From NCBI GenBank assembly GCA_965213545.1, contig CBDBZL010000001.1, positions 637,985-701,984 on the forward strand: DNA of 64,000 nucleotides. The letters run 5' to 3'. The DNA comes from CBDBZL01 sp965213545 (GTDB lineage Bacteria > Pseudomonadota > Alphaproteobacteria > Sphingomonadales > Sphingomonadaceae). Of this stretch, positions 51,523-60,990 are shown piece by piece. Position 1 is the stretch's first letter. Each line of letters starts with the position of its first letter. The notes beneath the pieces were generated by a model. The model had not been told where the DNA came from. It did no database searches and saw only the letters and a list, made by a program, of their open reading frames with translations. Made by a program: the position numbers and the translations under genes.

Positions 51523-52599
51523 ATGACGCAGGCGGAACTGGCGACGAGCGAGATTGTCGCCCGGCGGAATGGCGCGGTCGGGCGCCTGACGCTCGAGCGT
51601 CCGCGCGCGATCCATGCGCTGACCCGCGAGATGTGCGTCGCCATGAGCAAAGCGCTGCTCGGCTGGCGAGACGATCCGGCGATTAAGGCGGTGGTGCTCG
51701 ACCATGCCGAGGGCACGCGCGGCTTTTGCGCGGGCGGCGATGTCGCACTGGTGCGCCGCTCGGCGCTCGAGGATGGCGGCAAGACGGGGCGGGCGTTCTT
51801 CTTCGACGAATACCGCCTTAACCATCTGCTGTTCACCTATGAAAAACCGGTGGCGGCGTTCATGGACGGGATTACCATGGGTGGCGGCGTGGGCATTGCC
51901 ATGCCCGCGCGCTACAGGATCGCCAGCGAGAACACCCGCTTCGCCATGCCCGAGGGCGCCATCGGCCTGTTTCCGGATGTCGGCGCGGGGTGGTATTTGC
52001 CGCGACTACCGGGCCAGGTGGGCAAGTTCCTTGCACTGACCGGGGCGCGGCTCGACGGTGCGGAATGCCTGTGGGCGGGTATCGCCACGCATTATCTTGC
52101 CGCCGACCGGCTCGCCGATGCCAAAGCGCGTATCGCCGCCCAGCCGGAGCGGATTGATCAGGTGCTGAGCGAGCTGAGCACACCGCCCCCGCGTGCGCGC
52201 ATTGCCGCCAATGCCGAGGCGATCGACCGCTTGTTCGTCTCCGACAAGCTGGAAGAGATCATTTCCGCGCTGGCCGACGATCCCTCGGACTGGGCGGCCA
52301 AGGAGCTTGGCGCGCTGTGTTCGAAATGTCCGACCAGCGCCAAGGTGGCGTTGCGACAGATGCGCGAAGGCGCTGGGCTTACCGACTTCGCCGAAGAGAT
52401 GGTGCGCGAATATCGCATTGCCGCACGCATGATGCTTCGCGCCGATTTTGCCGAAGGCGTTCGCGCGGTGCTGATCGAGAAGGACAATGCGCCCCAGTGG
52501 CAACCCGCTTCCCCCGGCAGCGTCGATCGAAGCCTGCTCGACCCCATCTTCGCGCCTTTGCCGGGTGAAGAGGAATGGTCCCCGCTCAACCTTGGGTAG
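51523..52599 (+). CDS. 3-Hydroxyisobutyryl-CoA hydrolase (crotonase fold)
   Basis: 358 residues. Crotonase core GFCAGGDVALVRRSAL and GITMGGGVGIAMPARYRIA, then EGAIGLFPDVGAGWYLPRL, typical of HIBYL-CoA hydrolase; the family keeps the Glu/Asp pair in this region, and the C-terminal third (after ATHYLAADRL) is the extra HIBCH-like part. It releases 3-hydroxyisobutyrate from its CoA ester in valine degradation. 16 bases behind the acyl-CoA dehydrogenase gene, so the two probably form a unit. Confidence 0.9.
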   Translation: MTQAELATSEIVARRNGAVGRLTLERPRAIHALTREMCVAMSKALLGWRDDPAIKAVVLDHAEGTRGFCAGGDVALVRRSALEDGGKTGRAFFFDEYRLNHLLFTYEKPVAAFMDGITMGGGVGIAMPARYRIASENTRFAMPEGAIGLFPDVGAGWYLPRLPGQVGKFLALTGARLDGAECLWAGIATHYLAADRLADAKARIAAQPERIDQVLSELSTPPPRARIAANAEAIDRLFVSDKLEEIISALADDPSDWAAKELGALCSKCPTSAKVALRQMREGAGLTDFAEEMVREYRIAARMMLRADFAEGVRAVLIEKDNAPQWQPASPGSVDRSLLDPIFAPLPGEEEWSPLNLG

Positions 52600-52633
52600 G
52601 CTTGAGCCAAGAAAATCTCCGGACATCAACCTA

Positions 52634-52646
52634 TTGCGCAGCGCAA
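52634..52646. promoter_or_regulatory. Perfect palindrome upstream of cysD
   Basis: TTGCGC-A-GCGCAA, a 6-1-6 inverted repeat centred about 34 bases before the cysD ATG. A regulator of sulfate assimilation (such as a LysR-type protein) could bind here; the site may also overlap the promoter. No experimentally known motif is matched. Confidence 0.4.
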
Positions 52647-52673
52647 CATGGCAGTGCAATCCGCGAAGCTAAC

Positions 52674-53585
52674 ATGGTCCGGCTCACCCATCTTCAAAGG
52701 CTCGAGGCCGAAAGCATTCATATCATGCGCGAAGTGGTCGCCGAGGCGGCCCGGCCGGTCATGCTGTATTCGGTGGGCAAGGATTCGGCGGTGATGCTGC
52801 ATTTGGCAAGGAAGGCGTTCTGGCCCGCCTCCCCGCCCTTCCCGCTGCTCCATGTCGATACGACCTGGAAGTTCAGGGCGATGTACGAAGCGCGCGGCAA
52901 GGCGGCCGAGGCGGCAGGTATGGAGCTGCTCGTCTGGCGCAATGCCGAGGCAGTGGAACGCGGCATCAACCCGTTCGATCACGGCGCGCTGCATACCGAC
53001 ATGTGGAAGACCCAAGGCCTGCGCCAAGCACTCGACCATCACCAGTTCGACGCGGCATTCGGGGGTGCTCGCCGCGACGAGGAGAAATCGCGCGCGAAGG
53101 AACGCATCTTCTCGTTCCGCACCGCAAGCCATGCCTGGGATCCCAGAAACCAGCGGCCCGAGTTGTGGAACTTGTACAATGCGCGGAAGAACAAGGGCGA
53201 ATCGATCCGCGTGTTCCCGCTCTCCAACTGGACCGAGCTCGACATCTGGCAATATATCATGGCCGAGGGGATCGAGATCGTCCCGCTCTACCTTGCCCAG
53301 GAGCGGCCGACCTACGAGCATGAGGGCGGGCTGTTCATGGCCGATGACATCGACCGGCTGGAGCAGGTCATGGGCACGCGTCCCCATATCACCAATCGGC
53401 GCGTCCGCTTCCGCACTCTGGGCTGCTTCCCGCTTACAGGCGCGGTAGAGAGCGAGGCCGGAACGATAGAGGAAGTGGTGCGCGAGATGCTTCTGACCAC
53501 CACCTCGGAGCGGCAGGGGCGCGTGATCGACCGCGATGCGGGTGGGGCGAGCATGGAGAAGAAGAAGCAGGAGGGCTATTTCTGA
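52674..53585 (+). CDS. cysD: Sulfate adenylyltransferase subunit 2 (CysD)
   Basis: 303 residues from ATG 52674. PP-loop (ATP pyrophosphatase) motif YSVGKDSAVMLHLARKAF near residue 30, then DAAFGGARRDEEKSRAKER and FPLSNWTELDIWQYI, typical of CysD. With CysN it forms adenosine 5'-phosphosulfate from sulfate and ATP. An upstream in-frame ATG at 52575 is rejected; the start chosen fits the usual 300-residue CysD. The cysNC gene follows after 45 bases. Confidence 0.96.
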   Translation: MVRLTHLQRLEAESIHIMREVVAEAARPVMLYSVGKDSAVMLHLARKAFWPASPPFPLLHVDTTWKFRAMYEARGKAAEAAGMELLVWRNAEAVERGINPFDHGALHTDMWKTQGLRQALDHHQFDAAFGGARRDEEKSRAKERIFSFRTASHAWDPRNQRPELWNLYNARKNKGESIRVFPLSNWTELDIWQYIMAEGIEIVPLYLAQERPTYEHEGGLFMADDIDRLEQVMGTRPHITNRRVRFRTLGCFPLTGAVESEAGTIEEVVREMLLTTTSERQGRVIDRDAGGASMEKKKQEGYF

Positions 53586-53630
53586 TGCGCCTGACGCGAT
53601 CCGAAAGACTTCGAGCCGGAGCCTCGGCGG

Positions 53631-55628
53631 TTGGCTGATCATGGCCAATCCTACCGGGCCGAACCGCTTATCGAGCAGGATATCGCCGCCTATCTCGAGC
53701 AGCACCAGAACAAGGAGCTGTTGCGCTTCATCACCTGCGGCAGCGTGGATGATGGCAAGTCGACGCTGATCGGCCGGCTGCTCTATGATTCCAAGCTGAT
53801 CTTCGAGGACCAGCTCGCCACGCTCGAAGATGATTCGCGGCGCATGGGGACACAGGGCGAGGCGATCGATTTCGCGCTGCTGGTCGATGGCCTTGCAGCC
53901 GAGCGCGAACAGGGCATCACCATCGATGTCGCCTATCGCTTTTTCGCCACCGAGAAGCGCAAGTTCATCGTCGCCGATACCCCCGGGCACGAGCAATATA
54001 CGCGCAACATGGTCACCGGAGCGTCTACCGCCGACCTTGCGGTTATTCTGATCGACGCGCGCAAGGGCGTGCTGGAGCAGACCCGGCGGCACAGCTTCGT
54101 TTGCCAGCTCATCGGCATCGGCCATACCGTGCTGGCGGTGAACAAGATGGACCTGGTCGAATACGATCGGTCCACGTTTGACCGGATTGTCGCTGATTAC
54201 CGTGATTTCGCCCAGGCGATCGGGATCGAGCAGTTCACCGCAATCCCCATTTCCGGCTTCAGGGGAGATCACATCACCCGAGCGCCGTCCGATATGATGC
54301 GCTGGTACGAGGGGCCAAGCCTCATCGAGCATCTGGAAACCGTGCCGATCCAGACCATGCTGGCCCAGGAGCAAAGCTTCCGGATGCCGGTGCAATGGGT
54401 CAACCGGCCAAGCCATGATTTTCGCGGATTTGCAGGACTTGTCGCAGCGGGCACGGTCGGGCCAAGAGACAAGGTTCGCATCGTTCCTTCGGGCAAGACC
54501 GCGACCATCGCCTCGGTCGTCACCATGCCGAGTGCCCGCAATGATGCTGGCGACGCGGCGGACGAGGGCAAGCCGGCCGGGTCGGTCGAGGACAGCGCGG
54601 TCAAGGACAAGTCGTTCGGGGATAGGGCGGTCGCGGGCCAGGCCGTCACCCTGACCTTTGCCGAGGAGGTTGATTGCGCGCGCGGCGACGTCATTGCCGC
54701 GGCCGAGGACCCACCGCAAAGCGCCGACCAGTTCGAAGCCAACATAGTGTGGATGGGCGAGGCGGACCTCATCCCCGGGCGCGCCTACTGGCTCAAGCTC
54801 GCCACCCAGACCGTCAGCGCTTCGGTCGCACAGCCCAAATACGAGATTGATGTGAATTCGCGCGAGCAGCTCGCCACCAAGACCTTGTCGCTCAACGCCA
54901 TCGGGGTGGCCGAGGTGACCACCGAGCGGGCGATCACCTTGGAGCCTTATTCGACCAGCCGGACGCTGGGCGGGTTCGTTCTGATCGACAAGATCAGCAA
55001 CGCCACCATGGCGGCGGGAATGATCAACTTCGCACTGCGCCGGGCACAGAATGTCCATTGGCAGCGGGTCGATGTCCGCCCTGCCGAACATGCCGCGATC
55101 AAGAACCAGGTGCCGGTTGTGCTATGGTTCACCGGGCTGTCAGGGAGCGGCAAATCGACCATCGCCAACCTGGTGGAGAAGCGGCTTTACCGGATGCGGC
55201 GGCACACTTTCCTGCTCGATGGAGACAATGTGCGCCACGGTCTCAACAAGGACCTGGGCTTTACCGAAGCCGACCGGATCGAGAATATCCGCCGGGTGGG
55301 CGAGGTCGCCCGGCTGATGCTGGACGCCGGACTGATCGTGCTGACCGCCTTCATCTCGCCGTTCCGCGCCGAGCGGCGCATGGTGCGCAAGATGCTGCCA
55401 GAGGGTCGCTTTATCGAAGTTTTCCTCGATACGCCGCTGGACGTGGCCGAGAAGCGCGACGAGAAGGGCCTGTACGCCAAGGCGCGCGCCGGGAAGCTGA
55501 AGAATTTCACCGGCATCGATTCACCCTACGAGCCGCCCGAAGAGCCTGAAATCCGCATTGATACCACCGCGATGACGCCCGATGAGGCTGCCGCGCTCAT
55601 CGTCGACCATCTGCTCGGCGAGGATTGA
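53631..55628 (+). CDS. cysNC: Bifunctional sulfate adenylyltransferase subunit 1 / APS kinase (CysN-CysC)
   Basis: 665 residues from TTG 53631. GTPase domain (about 30-240): GSVDDGKSTLIGRLLYDS (P-loop), IADTPGHE-like G3 site and NKMDLVEY (G4). A beta-barrel EF-Tu-like region follows. The C-terminal CysC part (from about residue 480) has its own P-loop WFTGLSGSGKSTIAN and the APS-binding DGDNVRHGLNKDLGF. It fuses GTP-driven APS synthesis to PAPS formation. ATG 53641 is in another frame; the TTG start aligns with known CysN-CysC starts. Confidence 0.95.
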   Translation: MADHGQSYRAEPLIEQDIAAYLEQHQNKELLRFITCGSVDDGKSTLIGRLLYDSKLIFEDQLATLEDDSRRMGTQGEAIDFALLVDGLAAEREQGITIDVAYRFFATEKRKFIVADTPGHEQYTRNMVTGASTADLAVILIDARKGVLEQTRRHSFVCQLIGIGHTVLAVNKMDLVEYDRSTFDRIVADYRDFAQAIGIEQFTAIPISGFRGDHITRAPSDMMRWYEGPSLIEHLETVPIQTMLAQEQSFRMPVQWVNRPSHDFRGFAGLVAAGTVGPRDKVRIVPSGKTATIASVVTMPSARNDAGDAADEGKPAGSVEDSAVKDKSFGDRAVAGQAVTLTFAEEVDCARGDVIAAAEDPPQSADQFEANIVWMGEADLIPGRAYWLKLATQTVSASVAQPKYEIDVNSREQLATKTLSLNAIGVAEVTTERAITLEPYSTSRTLGGFVLIDKISNATMAAGMINFALRRAQNVHWQRVDVRPAEHAAIKNQVPVVLWFTGLSGSGKSTIANLVEKRLYRMRRHTFLLDGDNVRHGLNKDLGFTEADRIENIRRVGEVARLMLDAGLIVLTAFISPFRAERRMVRKMLPEGRFIEVFLDTPLDVAEKRDEKGLYAKARAGKLKNFTGIDSPYEPPEEPEIRIDTTAMTPDEAAALIVDHLLGED

Positions 55629-56443
55629 TACTGCTGCCGGCTCCCGGACCCGAGGAGCGCGAGCGCGTGCTGGACGATGCTGAACTTGCCGCCCGGCTGG
55701 CAGGATGCGCGGGCCGGCTGCTGCTCGAGTTGCGGTCCGGCGGCCTGTTCGAGGGCATGGCCAACCGGCGCATCCTGTGTGATGCGGGCGACAAGACGGC
55801 CAACACCTTCCTGATCGAGGCGCTGCAGGCGCACCGGCCGGGCGACGGACTGCTGTCTGAAGAGGCGCGGGACACGCGCGAGCGCCTTGCCAAATCCCGC
55901 GTATGGATCATCGACCCGGTCGATGGAACACGCGAATATGGCGAGGGCCGCGCGGACTGGGCGGTGCATGTCGGACTTGCGGTGGATGGCATTGCGCAGA
56001 CCGGCGCAGTGGCGCTCCCCGGGCGGATCGATCCAGCCACCGGTCAGGGGCTGGTGTTACGCAGCGACCGGCCCCGCCCCCCGGCGCGGACCGACGGACT
56101 GCCGCGACTGGTCGTCAGCCGCTCGCGCCCCGCAGCGGAAGCCACGGCACTGGCGGAGCGGCTTGGCGGCGAACTCGTCGCCATGGGCAGCGCTGGCGCC
56201 AAGGCGATGGCGGTGGTGCTGGGCGAGGCGGAAATCTACCTTCACACCGGCGGGCAATATGAGTGGGACAGCTGTGCGCCCGTCGCCGTTGCCCGTGCGC
56301 ATGGCCTCCACTGCTCGCGTCCCGATGGCCGCCCGCTGCGCTATAATCGCGATAACCCTTACTTGCCCGACCTGCTCATATGCCACCCCGAATGGGCCGT
56401 TCGCGTCCTTGCCGAGATCGCTTCGCTTCCGGCGGCGGGATGA
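55625..56443 (+). CDS. cysQ: 3'(2'),5'-Bisphosphate nucleotidase CysQ
   Basis: 272 residues starting at TTG 55625, overlapping the cysNC stop (TTGA). Inositol-monophosphatase-type metal sites: LLSEEARDTRERLAKS (Glu), VWIIDPVDGTREYGEG (D-P-x-D-G-T metal motif) and EWDSCAPVAVARAHG near the end. It hydrolyses PAP formed from PAPS reduction. Ends the sulfate activation cluster cysD-cysNC-cysQ; 51 bases later the Tn3-family inverted repeat begins. Confidence 0.93.
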   Translation: MILLPAPGPEERERVLDDAELAARLAGCAGRLLLELRSGGLFEGMANRRILCDAGDKTANTFLIEALQAHRPGDGLLSEEARDTRERLAKSRVWIIDPVDGTREYGEGRADWAVHVGLAVDGIAQTGAVALPGRIDPATGQGLVLRSDRPRPPARTDGLPRLVVSRSRPAAEATALAERLGGELVAMGSAGAKAMAVVLGEAEIYLHTGGQYEWDSCAPVAVARAHGLHCSRPDGRPLRYNRDNPYLPDLLICHPEWAVRVLAEIASLPAAG

Positions 56444-56494
56444 GCTTGGGCTCCAGCCCAATATGGTTAACCGCTGTCATATGTGTCGCTACTA

Positions 56495-56536
56495 GGGGTT
56501 CCCGTATCACTTTCGCCAAAAGTAGCGGTAAGGAAT
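56495..56536 (+). repeat. Left terminal inverted repeat of Tn3-family element
   Basis: 42 bases beginning GGGGTTCCCGTATCACTTTC. It matches the right repeat (59261-59302, inverted) at 39 of 42 positions, and weaker similarity continues inward for at least another 80 bases. The five bases outside (TACTA at 56490-56494) are not repeated at the right end. Confidence 0.9.
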
Positions 56537-56669
56537 ATTTCGCAAGATCAAGGTTTTGTGGCGAACGACTAATTCCGTCTCTTTGTAAACCAACGGCTTA
56601 GCTAAGTTTCGGGTTTTCAAAGACTCGCACGGCCGTATTCCGTCGCCTGCCCGCCGGAGGGACTCGGCG

Positions 56670-59166
56670 ATGGAGAGTTGGCGGGAGCAGTATCTCGGGA
56701 TCGAGGCAATTCCCGACACGCTGACCGAGGCGGAGATCAAGTTTTTCTTCCGCCTCGATGCAAACGGCCGTCGCTTCGTTGCGAGCCGCCGCCGGTCCAT
56801 GACGCGCCTGGGACTGGTCCTGCATATCGGCTTCCTGCGGATGAGCGGCCGGCACCTGCCCGCGCTTAAGCGGGTACCCTCGTCGGTGCTGGCGTACGCA
56901 GCCGGCGAGGTTGGCGCGGCGGCGCCGCAGCTCGCGACGCTGCGCGCGATCTACCGGCGGCGCATGACCTTGTTCGAGCATCAGCGCCTCGCTGCGTCGG
57001 CGACTGGCTTCCGCGCCGCCGGCGAGGCGCAGTTGAGGATGCTGACAGGCCGAGACTGAACTCGTTCGTGAGCAACTGGTCCGCGCAGCGCGCCGTTGGC
57101 TCTACGACCGCTTGATGCTGATCCCCGGCGATCGCAGTCTCGAGCAATTGGCCGCTCGGGCGCAGGAGCATATCCTTGGCAAGCTGAAGGACGCGATCGA
57201 GGCGGGCGCCGGCAGCGACACGGCTGCGGGATGGGCTGCGAAGCTAAGCGGCAACGGCCCCGGCGTGGGCGGGGCGCTGCTGGACTGGCTGCGCGCGCCG
57301 GTGAAGGGGTTCGGTCCACGCGCGCTGCAGGACATACAGAAGCGAATCGGCGCGCTTCGCAGCCTCGGTGCCGAGCGCATCGTCCTGCCCGAGGTGCCGA
57401 TTGAACGCATGCGACAGCACGCCGTGCGCATCGCCCGCCGCAAGGCATCGACGCTGCCGCGCCTCGGCGAGCCGCGGCGCACCGTCGAGATCGGCTGCTG
57501 GCTGCGGCTCCAGCTGCTCGAGGCCACCGACGCGGTCCTGATGCAGACGGGCCGGAGGATCGGCCATCTGTGGGGCGAGGCTCGTCGCAAGGTCGAAGCA
57601 CGGGCGCTCGAACAGCTCAATCAATACCGCACCGGCGTCGGCGCGATCATCGGCGCGCTCGACGATCCCGCCCTATCCGACCACGAGTTCCGCGAGAGAG
57701 TGTCGCTCGCCGTGCTGCCGCTTCGCTCGGCTCCGGCTGCCCAGGGCAAGGTCCAGGCGATCCGCACGCAAATGGCCGCGACACCCGGACCGTTGCGCCT
57801 GCTGCTCAAGCAGGTCGGTGCGCTCGACCTGCAGATTCCGGCCGATCACCCGCTCAAGCTTGCGCTGGCGACCCTCGCAGAAGGCTATCGCGAGCGCGAC
57901 CCCGGTTTGATGCCGTGGGAGTTGGACCCGTTCCCGCAGGCGCAATCGGCGGTGTTGCAGGCGGCAAGGACGGCCGCGAAGCGTCTGGCGGCCTACAAGG
58001 TCGCCACGGCCATGCTGCTGAAACGCTCTCTGCGAAACGGCTCCGTCAGTGCACCGCACAGCGTTCACCACCGCAGCGTGGCCGATCAGCTGATGCCGAG
58101 CGCACAATGGCACAAGGCGCGGCCGCAGGCCATGCGGGACAACCGCTGGACGACGTCGATCGATGCCTACCTGCACCGGTTCGGGGAAGCGCTGTCGCTG
58201 CTGGCGACGATGCTGGATGAGGCGATCGATGCGGGCGAGTTGAGCATCGCCGACGGTCGGTTCCGCATCCCCAAGCTTGGGGCCGTGCCAAAGGATCCTG
58301 CCGTCGACCAGACCCGAACGGCTCTGTTCGCCGTCATTGGTTCGGTGCAGCTGCCGGACGTCATCGTCGCTGTAGATGCCCTTACCCGCTTCTCCTCGGT
58401 GCTGCTTGGCCGAGACGCAGCCAGCAAGGAGGAACTCGAGGCGCTCTATGCCGCGCTCCTCGCCATGGGTACCGACAAGACCGCGGCCGAGATGGCGCGG
58501 ATGGTCGACGGCTTCAGCGACGACCGGATCGAGCTCGCCATGCGGACCGTCGAGGAGGTTGGCCATCTGCGCGGCGCCAGCGACGCCGTGGCGGCGGAGA
58601 TGCTCGCCCATCCGATCGCCGCCCAGTGGGGCTCGGGCGTCGCTGCCTCGGCCGACATGATGAGCCTCGATGCGACACGGAAACTCTGGCTCGCGCGTAT
58701 CGAGCCCAGACGGCGCAGGCCCGCGGTCGGCACCTACACCCACGTCAGCGATCAGTGGGCAGTCATCTACGACCAGCCCGTCCTCTTGAACGAGCGGCAG
58801 GCCGGCGTCGCCATTGGTCAAGCCGGCGTTCCGCAGGGAAGTACATCGCAACCTCGCGCAAGGCGAGTCCGTCCACCAGCTTCAGCGCGCCATCTTCGCC
58901 GGCCGGATCGGGGCGAAGCACGGCCGCAGCCTGCGCGAAGTCGCCGCAATCTCCGGAGCCCTGACGCTGCTGACCAACATCGTCATGGCTTGGAACACCG
59001 CGGCGATGCAGGAAGTGGTCGATCGAGAGAATGCGGATCGCTCACGGTCGAGCACCTGACCCACATCGCGCCGGCCGCCTTCCGCCACATCAATATGCAG
59101 AGCAAGCTGCACTTTCCTATCGAGCGCTACAATCATCTCGCGGCTCCGGAACGGCGAAAGGCTTGA
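56670..59166 (+). pseudogene. tnpA: Tn3-family transposase, frameshifted and internally deleted
   Basis: The DUF4158-type N-terminal part (56670-57059, starting MESWREQYLGIEAIPDTLTE) ends in a shifted stop; the chain resumes from about 57058 in the next frame (REQLVRAARRWLYDRL) and runs through the helical domain to the DDE catalytic part (DMMSLDATRKLWLARIEP, YTHVSDQWAVIYDQP). After NERQAGVAI about 110-120 codons that carry another catalytic Asp are missing. The following sequence (FRREVHRNLAQGESVHQLQR, AISGALTLLTNIVMAWN) sits in a third frame, and a last shift leads to EHLTHIAPAAFRHIN. Not functional. Confidence 0.9.
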
Positions 59167-59260
59167 GAGCGCCTGCGAAAACCTGAATCTTGGCTAAGCT
59201 ATTGATTCCCCACGAGATGAGATTTAGCATACTGCGGCAAGGCGTTGATCTTGCGAGATC

Positions 59261-59302
59261 ATTCCTTACCGCTACTATTTGCGAAAGTGGTACGGGAACC
59301 CC
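59261..59302 (-). repeat. Right terminal inverted repeat of Tn3-family element
   Basis: Inverted copy of 56495-56536 with three mismatches. The bases to its right (AGGTGCTG...) are the continuation of an IS6-family transposase gene, read on the minus strand. No matching five-base target duplication is present on the left end. Confidence 0.9.
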
Positions 59303-59613
59303 AGGTGCTGCGACTCGCCGTTGATCTTTACGTAGACCTCGTCGAGGTGCCACTTCCACTGCTGGAAGCCTTTCATTCGGCTGATGCGCTGGCACCGCAC
59401 ATCGGCGGCGAACATCGGCCCGAACCTATTCCAGCACAGCCGAACGGTCTCGTGGCAAATGTCGATCCCGCGCTCGAACAGCAGGTCCTCCACGTTCCGC
59501 AGGCTCAGAGGAAAGCGGACGTACATCATCACCACTAGCCGGATCACCTCCGGGGACAAGTTGAAGTACCGGAACGGGTTGGCTGGTTTTTTGGGGCGCG
59601 ACTTTGCAGCGCC
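59303..59613 (-). pseudogene. IS6-family transposase, truncated by the Tn3 element
   Basis: The N-terminal half of an IS6-family transposase in one frame: NPFRYFNLSPEVIRLVVMMY, VRFPLSLRNVEDLLFERG, CHETVRLCWNRFGPMF and the beginning of the catalytic core WHLDEVYVKINGE (first Asp of DDE). The reading is cut at GESQHLG by the Tn3 repeat. No ATG precedes it: a TAG lies at 59614-59616, so its own 5' end is also lost or altered. Confidence 0.85.
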
Positions 59614-59664
59614 CTACCCCCGCCGGCTCATTTTTCAATTAAGTGCGTTTGCTTTGACAGGATC

Positions 59665-59906
59665 ACGCATTCTACTAATCCGTTGCCGCTGGATGTCCGC
59701 TGAAACATTGGACCGAACCTGTTCCACCGGAACAGCACCGTCTCATGGCAAACATCGACACCGCGCTCAAATAGCATATCTTTAAGGTTAAGGAGCGACA
59801 GCGGAAACCGCACATACATCATCACAAGCCGAATGATCTCCGGTGATGAGTTGAAACGTTTGAATAGGCTAGGCGGTTTGGCTCTCAATTTGTGGCTCAT
59901 GGCCAT
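59665..59906 (-). pseudogene. Second IS6-family transposase fragment, frameshifted
   Basis: A further N-terminal IS6 piece: KPPSLFKRFNSSPEIIRLV, MMYVRFPLSLLNLKDMLFE, VCHETVLFRWNRFGPMF. A shift near 59705 follows; in the new frame ADIQRQRISRMR continues until about 59665, where similarity stops. About 70 percent similar by eye to the first fragment and clearly a different copy, so the two came from different elements. Original start ATG at 59906 or 59900 remains. Confidence 0.8.
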
Positions 59907-59986
59907 TGCTAGCAGCAGGCCAATAAGGCTGCCACGTTAGTCTGACAATACCCGTCGAAAATACCGAGAAGAGCTTCCGACTGGAC

Positions 59987-60424
59987 TTACTCAACTTCGG
60001 GAATCACAGGTTCTCGTCCACTCTTAATGACAAAAGACGCCAAGATACCTGCAGGCTCTTTATCGCACGTATTGCGTAGCAACGAATGCAATGCATTTCG
60101 TGGCTCATGAAACATGGACCCGGCAGTATGAACAGTCTTTACACCGTCGAGCTCGACTTCAACAGTTCCCGATAACACATATACAAAAAGGTCGGCGTCG
60201 TGCCGGTGAGGCATCTGGTCAACCCCACCAGGCACTACATCAAGCCGCAGAACGAGCATTTCGTATCCCTCAAGCTCAGGGTCGCTCATAGCTTGCTGGA
60301 AAATGGGGGTTATTAAATACGGGGCATCTTCTGCCTGATCGCTCGAGTCATCATGCGCCAAAACACTCGTTGCAAACAACGCAAACGATAACGCGACACA
60401 CCCAACTAATCTCATAGCTTTCAT
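59987..60424 (-). CDS. Exported cupin-domain protein
   Basis: 145 residues with a signal peptide (LVGCVALSFALFATSVLA). A single cupin barrel: PGGVDQMPHRHDADLFVYVL (metal-binding His pair and Asp) and GTVEVELDGVKTVHTAGSM. The C-terminus is short. Periplasmic small-molecule binding or enzymatic role cannot be decided. Base composition is lower in GC than the left 56 kb, which marks the start of the acquired-looking region. Confidence 0.85.
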   Translation of the reverse strand: MKAMRLVGCVALSFALFATSVLAHDDSSDQAEDAPYLITPIFQQAMSDPELEGYEMLVLRLDVVPGGVDQMPHRHDADLFVYVLSGTVEVELDGVKTVHTAGSMFHEPRNALHSLLRNTCDKEPAGILASFVIKSGREPVIPEVE

Positions 60425-60990
60425 TTCACCTTACCCAAATTTGTCAACATTAGCGGTCGCCAAGTAAAAGCCCGGAACCGTCAGCACCTTATACAAATCA
60501 GTATTTACAAAAGTCCTAATCAAAGAAACTTTGGTACCAGAGATTCGGCGGGCCGGTCAACCACAAAAGGTAAGGGGGTTTCGGCCGGCGCTTTGCTACG
60601 AACCGTCTCGGCATAGTCAGGATTGTTCTCCGTCAGGGAAAAGATAGGCAAGGATGAAACTAATCTCATTCGACGTTGCGCTTTGATTAATCCCGAAAAA
60701 TGGAGATCATCGGATGACCGAATGGTGGCGTATCCGGTAGTTACTTACCATCTTTGTCTGGTACCGCGATGGTAGCCTTGGGCTTTAATGACATATGTGC
60801 GAGTTAGCGGTTCCCAATGACGCAAGCCTGTGCTTTGGCAGATCCGGAGGTAACGATACTAACTTCGCCACCACAACTACCCAGCCGTCTCCGACCGAAA
60901 GGTATTACATTTCAACCTAACCTTCACAAAAAGGACATCGAAGCAGTCACCACGGCGAAAGTCGAGCAGAGCTGAACGCTGGCTCTTTTT
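60425..60990. other. AT-rich intergenic region without recognised gene
   Basis: 566 bases between the cupin gene and the four-helix membrane protein, both on the minus strand. All six frames are broken repeatedly. Base composition is much lower in GC than the core. I see no RNA gene or complete repeat. A weak resemblance of 60788-60812 to the sequence just left of the Tn3 repeat (56478-56501) is noted among the findings. Leader or promoter sequence for the cupin gene should lie at its left end. Confidence 0.5.

Larger units (their letters stand above)
56495..59302. mobile_element. Decayed Tn3-family transposon
   Basis: A 2.8-kb element bounded by 42-bp inverted repeats and holding only a Tn3-type transposase gene, itself broken by at least three frameshifts and an internal deletion. 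No resolvase, res site or passenger gene is seen between the repeats. It is inserted in an IS6-family transposase at its right end; its left flank is the cysQ downstream region, so no target duplication links the ends. The element is probably immobile by itself but may still be mobilised in trans by a related transposase. Confidence 0.85.

Noticed and set aside
52626..55091. An 821-codon open frame on the minus strand opposite cysD and cysNC
   Set aside because: It is the complement of well-conserved sulfate activation genes, with unnatural composition and no domains.
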